Shown: positions 1 to 12,000 of the stretch, piece by piece
How the letters are laid out: each line of letters opens with the position of its first letter
How positions within the stretch are numbered: the first letter of the stretch is position 1
Assembly: GCA_048213135.1 (NCBI GenBank)
Contig: PS015327.1
Span: 7,450-38,952 of the forward strand
DNA: 31,503 nt
Source: Reclinomonas americana ATCC 50394
Taxonomy: Eukaryota > Jakobida > Jakobea > Jakobida
Direction of reading: 5' to 3'
Position numbers and translations under genes: made by a program
Notes under the pieces: generated by a model
Told to the model about the DNA's origin: nothing
The model's input: the letters and a program-made list of their open reading frames with translations, nothing else
Databases searched by the model: none

Positions 1-70
1 TCCTCTCTCTCTCTCTCTCACTTTCCTACCTCTACCGTCGTTTTGGTGTTGCCTCATATCTCCGCGACAG

Positions 71-1757
71 GTCACAATGGCCGGTGTCGTAACTACCGTG
101 TTCGGTCTCATGAGTAACGGCGGTATCACTGATGGTACCGGCACCGGTGCACGACTAAATGGCGGCACCAATTTCTGCCTGTACAATGGCGTACTGTACT
201 ATAGCGAATCGAGTAATCAGACCATTCGTACTCTGGACACGAACACTCTCGCGACTGCAACCATTCTCGGTACGCTGGTGGAGTTTCTCACTGCAACCAG
301 TATCTGTACTGAATGATGCGTATCTCTTGTCGTATTTTGCGGGAGACAGGAACCAATGCGATATTTGGTTTCCAAGATGGCGTCGGCACCAGCGCTCGCT
401 TCTACACACCTCGCGGCATCACCTTTGATGGCAGTGGCAATGTGTACATTGCTGATTCAGTCAACAACAACATTCGCAACGTTGATGTGGCCACGCTGAC
501 CGTCTCATCACTTGCCGGCAAAGTCTCGAATGCCGGTGCAGTTGATGCCTCCGGTACCACCGCGCGCTTCAATTTCCCCACGGATGTGGCGTGCGATTCC
601 TCCGGCAATGCATACGTGGCTGACGTTGCGTCGCTCCACCCCTGTGCGAGTGTCCGCTCTCATATCGGCTCATGATTCTTCTACAGACGCAAAACCACAC
701 CATCCGTCGAGTGACTTCCGTGGGTGCCGTGACCACTTTGGCCGGTTTGGCGCTCACGCCTGGAAGCACTGACAACGCTGTTGGTACCAGCGCGCGGTTC
801 AACGGTCCGCAAGGCATCTGTATCGACGCGAACGATGTGATTTATGTGGCGGATTCGGGGTCGCACACCATTCGTCGAGTTACGCGTTCATTTGCACAGA
901 AGTCGTGATCTTGATTGGGTTTTGCCGTCCTGCTGACACACGCATACGACGGCAGGTCACGTTGGCTGGCGCGGTGACCACGATTGCTGGCACACCTGAC
1001 ACACCAGGCACGGCTGACGGCACACCGGGCAGCTTCAATGGACCGCGTGATGTGGCAGTTGACGACGCAGTGACTACGTTGTACGTGGCGGATACTTTGT
1101 CGCACACGATTCGCAAGATCGACGTTGCGACGCTGTCGGTGTCCACGTTTGCGGGTGGTGCGGGTGTATCTGGCACCACAAATGCCACTGGCACGGCGGC
1201 CAGGTTCAACAGTTGAGTTGTCATTTGCTTCCGTCTGTCTCCCATTCTCCGTCACTCACCGCGTTCGTCCCGCACAGCGCCCTCTGGCGTCGTGTTCCAC
1301 CAGCCGAGCAGCGTGTTGTATGTGGCCGACACGGGCAATCGGCAGCTGCGCGCCATCACGTCGGCCGGTGTTGTGACGACCTTTGCCGGGTCGACCACTG
1401 CCGGGTCTACCAATGCCACTGGCACATCGGCGAGGTTCCAGGGACCAGTTGGCCTGGCACTGACGACAACTGATGACGCGATGTACGTGGCTGACCCCGG
1501 CAATCATCAGATTCGGCGTGTCACTATCCCAGGGGCCGTTGTGACATCTTACACCGGTACTACAAATCCGGCTTCAACCAATGGTCCCATTGCAAGTGGT
1601 CGCTTCTACTCCCCATTTGGTGTGACGACGGATAGCACCGGCAATGTTGTTATCGCAGACACGTGAGTCATTCTTCTCGTTGCTCCATTCATTTGTGTCT
1701 CTCATTTTCTCTCACTCGCTTGTGTGTCCTCCGCGCACAGTTTCAACAATCAGGTCC
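71..1757 (+). other. Copy A NHL-repeat block 1 (exons 71-269, 350-624, 687-878, 956-1211, 1278-1662)
   Basis: About seven degenerate repeats of 45-60 residues are visible. Each has a G-x-DGTGT-ARFN segment, a P-x-G-(I/V)-x-x-D segment, then YVAD-x-x-NHTIR. This is the usual signature of secreted NHL beta-propeller blades. Two introns interrupt blades at 'YVAD' or just after 'HTIRR', and one follows 'ARFN'. The intron at 270-349 uses donor GTACGC and joins 'TILG' to 'TNAIFGF'. The block continues into the start of exon 1741-2173 ('FNNQVREV'). Two stretches differ markedly from copy B: about 395-500 and 1530-1610. Confidence 0.85.
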
Positions 1758-3475
1758 GCGAGGTGCTGGTGCCCACGTCCAACACGGTCACTGCAACGCC
1801 CGTAGGTTTTACTGGCACCGGAACCGTGACGGTAACCGCCCTTGTGACTGGACTGCCGTTGAATAGCACATACTTTGTGCAAGCAATGGCCACTAGTGCC
1901 GGCATCACGGCTTCGAGTAGTGTGTTTGGTTTCACTGTGCGGTCGGTGGCTGCGCAGCAGACGACCACCGTGAGCGTGAGCAGCATCACCGACAGCACAG
2001 CCGTGTTGAGTGGGTCAGTTGACACAACTGGTCTCGGTACGCTGACCACTGGCTTCGAGTACACCACCAATGTGGTCAACTTCTCGTCAAGTGTGGCGGT
2101 GTTTGCCGGCTCGCCAGCTTCACAGGGGTCGTCACTCGGAACCGGTACATCTGCACGATTCCAGAACCCGCAGGTGTGATTCTTGGTATGCGTTGGTAGT
2201 CTGCACTGTCCGTCTGCTGACTTTCAATGTGATTTTAACGATGTAGGGGATCGTTTTCGACGGTGCATCCACATTCTACGTGGTTGACACGAGGTGCGAA
2301 GCATTTCCGTGTCCTCGGTGTTCCCCCACTTTTGCCCTCTCTCCCTCTGTATCTGTATGCATTGTGCTGACTTGTCCTCGCTGCACAGCAACCTGGTCAT
2401 TCGTCGCATGACCACTGGCGCTGTGGTGACGGCGTTTGCTGGCCTTGTTGGCGTTCGTGGCTACTTGGACGGTACAAACACGGCGTCTCGCTTCAACAAG
2501 TGAGTTGGACTCTTGTGCAATGCCGTGCATCGAACGTCAGTGCACCTCACACGTCGCTGCAGCCCACGTGATGTTACAATGGATACAAGTACCGGCAATG
2601 TCTATGTGGCAGATGTTCGTTGCCTTTTCGCTCTCTCAACGGTGTGCGCCGCTTGTAAGACGACTGACATTTGTGACTCGTGGTATTTCGCAGACGGGAA
2701 ATCACATTATCCGGCAGATCACGTCTGGCGGCGTGGTCACCACTGTGGCGGGACAGCCTGCGTCGCCAGGTAGTGCAGATGGTACGGGCACTGCGGCAGC
2801 GTTCACAAGTCCTGGAGGCATCGGCATCGACGCCGGCAACCAAGTGCTCTTTGTAAGCGACACCGGCAATCACACGATTCGGTGTGCACACGAGTTTGTC
2901 TTTCATTCATGGCACGTGCTTCTCTGACGCGTGTGCACGCTGCAGTACCGTGACGTACGCTGGCGTGGTGACGCGCATATTCGGCGCAGTGGGAGTCTCT
3001 GGCACGGCGGATGGCAACAGCACAGCAGCTCGCTTCAATGGACCTTACGGCCTCTACTACGACACGACTCGGCTGCTGCTGTTCGTCGCCGACCGTAGCA
3101 ATCATGCCATTCGACAGATCGACTTCAACACAAATCTGGTCAGCACATTTGCTGGTGTGAAGGGGAGTACTGGGTCCACTGACGGTGCGCGAGGAACGGC
3201 CAAGTTTCGCTCGCCATCAGGCGTCTTTGTGGACGTTGCGACGAACAATGTGTATGTGGCTGATGTTGCGTGCTTGGTTTGAGGAGGTCCTCTTCTCTCC
3301 GTTATCTGGCGCATGCTGACCTCACACGTGGTGTGTGCATCTGGCAGACGAGCAATCATTTGATTCGACTGATCACATCTGCTGGTGTGACATCGACTCT
3401 GGCTGGCATTGCTGGAGACAATGGGTTCACGGATGGATCGACGACTTCGGCTCGCTTCAACAATCCGGTACTGTC

Positions 3476-3506
<31 letters not shown>

Positions 3507-5957
3507 TTCGTAGACCTCTGCCTCTCTGATCTCATTGTACCATCCCTCTGTGCAGACCGCAATCACATACGATGCGAGCAGCGGATTTGTGTATGTGTGT
3601 GGTATGTACCTGCACGTTTGCCTTGTCGGTATCTCGTCAAGTGATTTTTGTGTCTCAACAATCTCTCTTGCACGTGCAGACCAAACGAATCAAGTGGTTC
3701 GCCGTATCATTGCACCGACTGCGACCAAGGTGGCTGCGGTGCCAGCAACGGTATCGGCGGCGGGCACAGTTCCGATCACAGCTACAATCAGCGGTTTGAC
3801 TCTGCGGAGTGTGTACTACTTCCGCGCCGTGTCGAACATTGGTCTGACGACGCAGTGGGGAGCCGTGCAATACTTCACTGCGGAGGCCACATTCACGGCG
3901 TCGACTCCGGCCAACGTGTTCCAAGTTGCCGGTCAGTGCCTGTCGTTGACGCGCACGGACAGCGCGCAGAATGTGGGAGCGGATGCGCAAGCGGTGGTGC
4001 TGAGTGCCACGACGTGCAACACGGGGTGAGTGGTGATCGGGAGAAGAAGAGAAAGAGAGTGAGAGAGAGAAAGAAAGAAGTGCACTTGATTCTCGCATCT
4101 TCTGCTCCACCGCTCTTCTCACATTCTCTGTTGCAGGTTCACCGTGGCCTTCTCCCTGCCAGCGACAGTGGTGTCGAATACGCAAGTTCTTGCCACCATC
4201 AACGGATCGTTGCTGATGCCGGCCACCACGTACCGAGTGTGTGGTCGCATGTCGTCTTCGTCGCCGTACTATGATGCTGGGTCTGTGCAGGCGTCAGGTG
4301 CGGTGTCGTTGCTCGCAATCCCTTCCGCTCGGTGTGGTCTCCTGATTTGTTGCGCCTCCTTCATTCTTTTAGTTGCCGTCACGCAAGTGTCACCGCTCGC
4401 GTTGTTCCGACGTGTGTCGGAGGTCGTGACGGTGACCGGCACGTCGTTGCCCAACTTGTCGTCCGACTCGCAAGCGTATGCACTGTCGTCTGGCGCTACG
4501 TGCGCAGCGGCTTCATCGTCAGTGGCAATCACAGCGTCGTACCCATCGACGACCAGCTCGACGTTCACGTTTGATTCGTCGTCGCTGGCGGTGGGAACGT
4601 ACACGCTTTGCGTGCGGTGCGTGTTTGTGTTGTTTGCCTGCTTTTTCACTGCAGTGTCCGCATCTCACCTTACTGTGTACACTCACAGACCCGTTTCGGC
4701 GTGCACGAGCTGGGCGGCGTTGACCACCATTGCGATTCCATCATTCAGCCTGTCGCCGGCTGTGATTGGGTCCTCAGCGACAGCACAGATCACGATCAGT
4801 GGCACTCTGTTTGTCAATGTGATTGGATCGGACAGCGGTGCTCTCAGCTTTGGGTGTCGGGAGAGTGTTGCACAAGCAACATCTGCTTCCGTGACGGGCA
4901 CGTACACCAGTGCATCGCTGATGCAAGCCACGCTCGACACGACCAGCATTCCATCTGGCGCCTACACTCTCTGGTGCGTCTGCATGGAGAGTTTCGTGCT
5001 TGTTGTGCGTTTCCATGGATCACTGATTGTTGTTGTCGATGCGCACAGCATTCGGTGGAGCGCGTCGGCAGTCGCTGGCCCGCTCGGCGTGGTTAACATT
5101 GCCCGTGCAACCTCTGTGACACCGGCTCTAATCTTCATCAATGCCAGCAACTCGTGAGTTTACCAGAGACTGATGCACCCGAGATGGCGAATTTGGATCT
5201 CATGATGCCCCTTCGTCTCACAGTCACATGGTGCAAGTCGGAGGTGGTGGATTTGCGGCATCATTGGCCAGCGACGCTTCCCTATTTGTGGTGTCGTCGT
5301 CGTGTGCGGCCGCGGCACCGACAGCAGTGATGTCAACGTCGACACAGTCGACTCAGTATGTTGACGCGCAGACGTTGACAACCAGCGTCGTGAGTGCATC
5401 GGCGACGACGCCAGCTGGAAACTATCAGCTGTGTGAGTTTGGGGGAGCGAAGAGAGAAGAATCTGTTGTTCATCGATTTGAGTGTCACTTGCTTCGTTCT
5501 CACGCCCGGGTGTTTGCGCATAGGCATTCGGTGGGCGACTGGTGCAACGACATACGAGAGTGCTGGCTCACTGGCGCTGGCTTCTGTCTCAAGCATTACG
5601 CCGCCGATTATTCCTGCGGGGTACAGCACGCAGCTGCAGATCTCGGGTGGTGGCTTCTTGGCGTCGCTGCAGGCAGTGACGCGCATGCTGGTGTTGACCA
5701 GCGGCTCGTGCAGTGTGAGCGCGGACACGACTGCGGGTGTGGGTGGGACAGTTGATTCAGTGACGGGCTCGACAGTCTTGAGAGTGACAGTGCTGCCGAG
5801 TGGATCGTCGACGGGAGGCGTGTATCGCGTGTGCATGCGTGCTTCCGCCGCCTCTGGTGTTCCGTATGAGGATACTTACTCGGCTGGTGTCACCGTGGGT
5901 GCGTGCACATGCCCTCGTTTTTCTTTCGTTTGCTTGTCTATCTCACGGTGTGAAATG

Positions 5958-6006
<49 letters not shown>

Positions 6007-9000
6007 CAGCATCATTCTCTTCGCTCGTTCCCAGTTCGATTCTGGCCGGCGTCGGTGTGACACACCAACTTCGTGTGTCGGGAACTGGCTTGCTACCGCC
6101 GGGTGCACGCACGGTGCCGACAGACCCAGTGGCATTGGTGGTGGATGCTGCGTCCAACCCGACGTGCAGCAACGCCGACATTTCCGCCGTGCGATACACG
6201 ACGTCGTTGACGTCGGCCAGCACCACGCAGTTGGTGTTTGGCTTCGATGCCACCGGCGTGTCAACTGGTGTCTATCGACTGTGTGTGCGATTGTGGCCGA
6301 CCCTCGGATATGTAGATGCAGGCCAGATTGGCGTGTTTGTTGTTACTGGGGTGTCGCCAACGGCGATTCCGGCTGTCGGAGGACAGATTGAGGTGCTGAA
6401 AGGGAGCGGCTTCGGTGGCACGCTGATTGTGTTTGTGACATCGGACAGCGCATGTATGGTACCGACGACCGTGGGAGTGACTGTTGGGTCAGTCACGTCA
6501 ACCACGGCGTCGTTGACGGTGGACGGAAGTGGCCAGACTGGCGGCGTGTACTACTTGTGCACCCAGATTCCCAATCAACCACCCTCGATGTTGGCGCCAC
6601 TCGGCATTTACTCTGTGTCGTCGACCACTACAAGTCCAGCAATGGTGCTGCGAGATCTGACGCCGGGCGTAGTGACATTAACTGGTGGCGGGGGTTACGT
6701 GGGCAGCCAGTCGACGACATCGTTTGTANNNNNNNNNNNNNNNNNNNNCTTCGTGCCTCGTGTGCCAGTGGACCGTCTGTGGCCACGCTCACGGCGACAG
6801 CCATCACGAACAATAGTATCAGTCTGGGTATTCCGTATCTGGGACTGAGCAGCGTGTCTGGCACGTACCAGATATGTGCATCGTGGGGAACAGGAGCGCC
6901 GTTTTCCAGCGTCGGCACACTTGACGTGGGTTCGTATCGTGGTGTTTTTTCTTTGGCCGAGAGATCAATCGACTCACTTGTGTGGATACATGTGTGTTTA
7001 CTTTGATGTGCACAGCTGGGTTCTCGTCCGTGTCACCTGCTGCTGTCAGTATTGGCGGCGTTGGGTCGCAGCAGTCGTTCAGCATCAACGGTCAATCGTT
7101 CACGGACCTCACGGCCGGTGGAGATGCGCAGGCGGTTGTTGTTGCGCGGTCGTGCTCTCCGATCAACATGGCGGACGCGTGGACTCGCGTGCCGAGCAGT
7201 GTGACATTTGTGTCGAGTACTCGCATCTCGTTTGTGCTTGGCTTGAACGGGTTGGCCGCGATCAACGGGCTTCTTGTGTGCGTCCGCTTCTCGTCTACAT
7301 CACCGTACACATCAGCCGGAACCATTGCGATCGGTGCGTTATTTGTTGGCGGCGAGAGAGAGGGAGAGAACCAACAAAGGAGAGCTTGCGACAGTCTTCC
7401 GAATTGGAGGTGTGCTCACATGCTCTCTTTTCTCCGCAGAGGATTTGGCGATCGATGCCAGCAGCATTCCAAGCATGGTGTTCCGCGGCTTCGAGTACAC
7501 TCTTCGATGGCGGTGCTGGTCACGCGATGTGAATGCTCGAGTGGCGGTGACTGTGCAGCGTATGAGTGACAGCAGCAACGTGCGCGCTGTGCTCGAGGCC
7601 TATCCGGCTCGGTGCGATGCTGGCGCCACGCTCAACTCGCGAGTGTGGGTGGCGGTGGGGATGGACGAGGCTGCTGCGGGCACGTATCAACTGAAAGTAC
7701 AGCTGATTGATGTGGACGGACTGTCGCTGAGCCGCACATCGTCTGCATTCGGGTCGTCGCTCAGCAGCATTGTGGTCAACTCGGTGTCGGTGGCGTCGGC
7801 GGACAGCGTCAGCCTCGTGTTCACATGTAGAAACCCTCTCGTCTCGGCCGTGCAAGTGTCGGTTCGGACGGCGACCAGCGCGAGTGCCGAGACGGTGATT
7901 GGCAGCAATGTGGCGGCCACGTGCGGGCCGAGTGCCGCCAGCCAGACGTATGTGTGGCAGCCGAGTCTGTCGTTATCGGGGGCCGTTGACTTGGCACTGG
8001 ATGTGGCCGACTTGCCGCGACTGACAAGTCGGTCGTCGAGTGCGATGTTTTCGTTGCCGACGATGGATGTGACGGGTGTGCGAGTGGTGGTGCCGACGGG
8101 TCACAGTGGTGTGGTGTTTGTGGGCGTGCAGTACACGATTGGGTGGCGGTGTGCGCGCGCCGCGACCAGCAGCGTCGACGTGACCGTGAATGGAACGATA
8201 ACGGTGGGGACCGGCGTGTCGTCGACGTGTGGCGACTTGGCGGTGGAGAACACGACGCAGTGGACTGTGAACAGCAGTCTGAGCGGATCGAACAACACGC
8301 GGGTGTCAGTGCAACAGACGGGCTATGCCGGCGCAGCCGGTCAGTCGTCCGTGATGCAGGTGCTGACGGCGAGTGCGACTCCGACGGGCGGCATGTTTCC
8401 GAGCACTGTGTACGAGGGCTACACGTACTCGGTGCCGTACACGTGCAATGTGCCTGGCGGCTCCGTGCGGCTGCTGGTATCGGTGACAGGCAGTGCGAAT
8501 GCGGCGGATATGGTGGAGGTGGCACGAGTGACGTCGTCGTCGACCGCGGCGTGTGCGTCGACGGCGCTGAGTTGGACTGTGGCGCGTGCGTCGTTGGCCA
8601 TGGGCGGTGCGGCGGCTGGCGGGTACACGGTGTCGATTGAGGTGATGCACAGTGCACTCGTGTTTGGTGCGAGCGGTGCGGTGAGTGCCGTCGGCCAAGT
8701 GGGTGCCGTTGCAGACACGTTCACACCGGTGCCAGTGGTGATCACTGCTGGCGGCATGCCGACTGTGGTGGGCACTGTCAGTACGGACACGCTGTACCGC
8801 GTTCGATTCGGCTGTGTGGCGAATCCGCTCGTTGGCACGAGTGTGGTGGTGGAGGCGACGGCACCGATGTCGACAGCACCGATTGTGATTGGAACTGTGA
8901 ATGGCGCGACGGCGTGTCCGAGTGGCTCTATCACCGTTGATTGGCGACCGCCGTCGGCACTGGTGTCTCTGGGCGGGTCGGTGGTGCTGTCGGTACGTGA

Positions 9001-12000
9001 TGCGGCTGTTGCTGGCAGCAAGCGCACAAGTTCGAGCAGCGTGACGGTGGTCGCGTGGAAGCTGACGGTGCGCATTGTGTCGGTGTGGCCTGAGCGCGTC
9101 AATGTTGGTGTGCGCTGCGCGCATCAGCTGGTGACGGCGGTGAATGTGGTGGCGTCGAACGGAGTGACGTTGCAGACGGGTGCGCCACTGAGCTGCGCCA
9201 GTGCGGCGACAGAGAGTTTATTGTGGTGGAGCACGAGTATGTTGCCTGTGGGGACGTCACTGACGGTGCAGTTGGTGTATGCAGCCGACGCAATGATTGC
9301 GGGAACGAGTGCGGCGTTTGTGGTGCCAGGTGCGGAAGGGGGGAAGGGAGGGAGGGGAGAGGGGTGAGAAAGAGATGACAAGGAGAATGAGGGAGAGTGA
9401 GAGGGAGAGAGCAAGGAGAGAGGAGAAACGTAGAGTAGGAGAGAGGCAGGTCAAGAGAGAGAGAGAGAGGCAGGGACAAAAGAGAGAGAGAGAGAAAGAG
9501 AGAGAGGCAGGGCAAAAGAGAGAGAGAGAAAGGCCGAGAAAGGGAGAGATATTGAGAGGACATAGAGAGGGAGAGAGTGTGGGAGCGAGAGAGCAAGGAA
9601 GAATCGCCTGACTTCGACAGACGAGAATAGAGAGGATACAAAGGCGAGACGGCATCGAAGCGCAGACGCGGGATGCGAATGAGAGAGAGAGAGAGAGACT
9701 GTGAAGGCAAGAGAGTGAGAGCAGATATATTGAGAGGGAGAAGAGAAGAGAGAGAGCACGAAATGAAGAAAACAGCAGTTGATTGACCTGCTCACCCGCT
9801 CGTCGTGCACAGCGTCCGTGTTCAGTGTGACGTCTCTCCAGCTGCCGTGGACAACACCGCCGACGGCATTTGAGGTCAGCGCCATCACACTGCAAGTGCA
9901 GTGCAACCTGCCGTCGGTGACTGGCGTCAGTGTAGCTGTGTTGCCGGCTGGAGGTGGCGCTGCTGTTGTGGTGGTTCCGTCACAGGCGGTGACGTGCGCG
10001 CTTGGAGGAACCACGTTGACGGTGGGACCGGCTGTCGTCGGTGCGCAGCCGACTGGTGTGTCGTATGTACTGCGAGTGACGGGAACGGACGGTGGTTTGT
10101 TTGCACCTACTGCCACGTCGTCGGCCTTTGTCTTGTCTGGTGAGTTGCTGAGGTGGTGCTGATAGACATGTTCGGTGTCTGCCTCTTGCTGACGCATCTC
10201 ACAGCGCCGACGTTTACGATGACGTCGCCTGCCGCCGGCACGGTCCTGTATCACAACTACCAATACGAGGCAACGGTGCAGTGCGTGCAAGACAGCGCGA
10301 CTGGATCGGTCGATGTTGATGTGCTGCTTGTGGGTGGCGGCGGAACGACGACTGTCGCTCTCGCCACGGCATCGCCGCTGGAATGTCATCCGGGTGCGGC
10401 AGGTGCCACCTGGCCGACCGTGTCCTTTGCTACTCCAGCGACGACTACTGAAGGCGTGTGGACACTGCGAGTGCAGTTGAGCTCGTCGCCGAACACAGCT
10501 TTCGATGGTGTCAGCGTGACAGTTCGGCGTGCATTGGCCATGGTGTACCCAGTGATCAGCAGCACGACGCCAATCTTCACGGGCGAACTGATTCGCGTCG
10601 GCTTCCAGTGTTTTGGCAATCCGCAAATCACGGCAGTGGAGGTCATTGCGCGGCAGTCATCTGGAGCGACGATTGTTGTGCGCCGAATCGATCCGTTTGT
10701 GTGCGATCTCACCTCCCCGGTAACTGCGTTCGACTGGCGTGTCGACGCGACACTGCCATCGCAGCCTATCGGTCTTCTCGTGCGTGACGCCGTGCGCGCC
10801 AGTGCTGAGTCGGCGGCCATCCAGGTACCGCAGTTGTATCGCACGCAGTTGCGCAATGCGTCAGTGCGGGCGGCCGATGGCGACGTGGCGGTGGTGGTGG
10901 CCGGTGAGGATATCGAACTCGGCTGGCAGTGCAACAATCCCGCCACACAGTCCATGCAGCTGCGCTTGATTCGTGCCGTCAGCAGCCTCACGTCGTCGGC
11001 GGTGGAAGCGACGGCGGTGGTGTCGCCGGTGCGATGTTCGCCGCAATGGGACGCGAAGAACGTGTATGTGTGGACGCTGCCTGCCGAGGTGAAGACCGAC
11101 ACGTATCAGGTGGAGGTGTACGACAATCTGCGCAACGTGGCGTTGAGGACGCTGGCATTTGCCGTGCAACGTGAGTTTGATGAAGAGAGGGTGAAGAGGG
11201 GAAGGGGAATGAGAGGGGAAGTGGAAAGAGAGGGGAAGGGGAAAGAGAGGGAAGGGGAACAGGGGTAGTGGAAAGAGAGGAACTCGCATGAGGAGAGTGC
11301 AAGGAAAAGATAAGCCAGGAGGGAGGAGAATGGAAAACGAGTCGATGTGGGGTTTGGGGACAGTGAAGGGGAAGGAGAGGAAATGGAAAGAGAGGAAGGC
11401 GCATGAGGAGAGTGTACGCTTAAGGGAGACGGAGAGTGCGGCTGGAGGGATGCGAAGAGAAAATCGAGCGCATTTAAGGTTGCAGGGAAAATGAAGGGGA
11501 GATAGGGGACGCAGAAAGAGAGGAGCCCGCAGAGCGAGTCCCTTTTGCTTCTCCGATGGTGAGGGGGGAAGAGATGAGTGTGATGAAGTACTCTCTCTGC
11601 AAGTGAAGTGCAGAGTCGCTCACCTCGTGAGAGAGAGAGGAGGAGTGCTTGTAAATGCAGGATTGGCACTCAGTTTGAGGTAGCGGTATTTTGTGCTGAC
11701 GCGCGCTCTCTCTCTCTCTCCGCGCACAGGCTTTGTGCTGGCGGTATCATCGGTGCTGTCGACCAAGCTCGACGCGTTGTATGCAGGCCAGGAGGCCAAC
11801 GTGGAGTGGTCGTGCAACAGCGCGGTGACCGATGCTGCCGGTCTGCGAGTGTTTGTGCAGCAGGGGTCGCGAAGGCGTGTTCTGGCGGACCGTGTGGATG
11901 CCGCCTGTGCACGAGAGTCGCGGCGGTTCACGTTCGCAATGCCGACGGAGATGGTTGGTGACGGAGTGCAAGTTGGCCTGGAGCACTCGGGTACTGCGTT

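Larger units (their letters stand above)
3680..7333 (+). other. Copy A FN3-like module and IPT/TIG-like array (exons 3680-4025, 4137-4297, 4373-4616, 4689-4973, 5049-5153, 5224-5432, 5524-5898, 6010-6929, 7016-7333)
   Basis: After an FN3-like module similar to that at 1741-2173 come about nine repeats of about 85-115 residues. Each tends to start with a 'V/S-x-x-P-x-x-(I/V)' strand, then an I-x-G-x-x-(F/L) segment as in IPT/TIG domains, and to end with Y-x-(L/V)-C-x-R (YRVCGR, YTLCVR, YQLCIR, YRVCMR, YRLCVR, LLVCVR). A second Cys usually sits mid-repeat (SGATCA, SGSCS, NPTCSN, DSACM, RSCSP), suggesting one disulfide per module. From exon 5524 on, exons are phase 1-1. Intron 5899-6009 holds a 46-bp (TG)n tract. 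A 20-N gap sits inside exon 6010-6929. Confidence 0.7.

Noticed and set aside
3478-6004. Microsatellites viewed as CRISPR-like or origin-like repeats
   Set aside because: They are simple di- and tetranucleotide runs without spacers or conserved repeat units.
7274-9367. One continuous 697-codon plus-strand frame taken as a single gene
   Set aside because: Its first about 55 codons and last about 12 lie outside the exon. The coding part is 7440-9329, bounded by an AG acceptor and a GT donor, with phase-1 joins to both neighbours. The same applies to 24841-26934.
9297-9611. Arg/Glu-rich frame in the GA-rich region (also 26864-27148)
   Set aside because: It is a translation of the purine-rich intron, not conserved in length between the copies, and ends arbitrarily.
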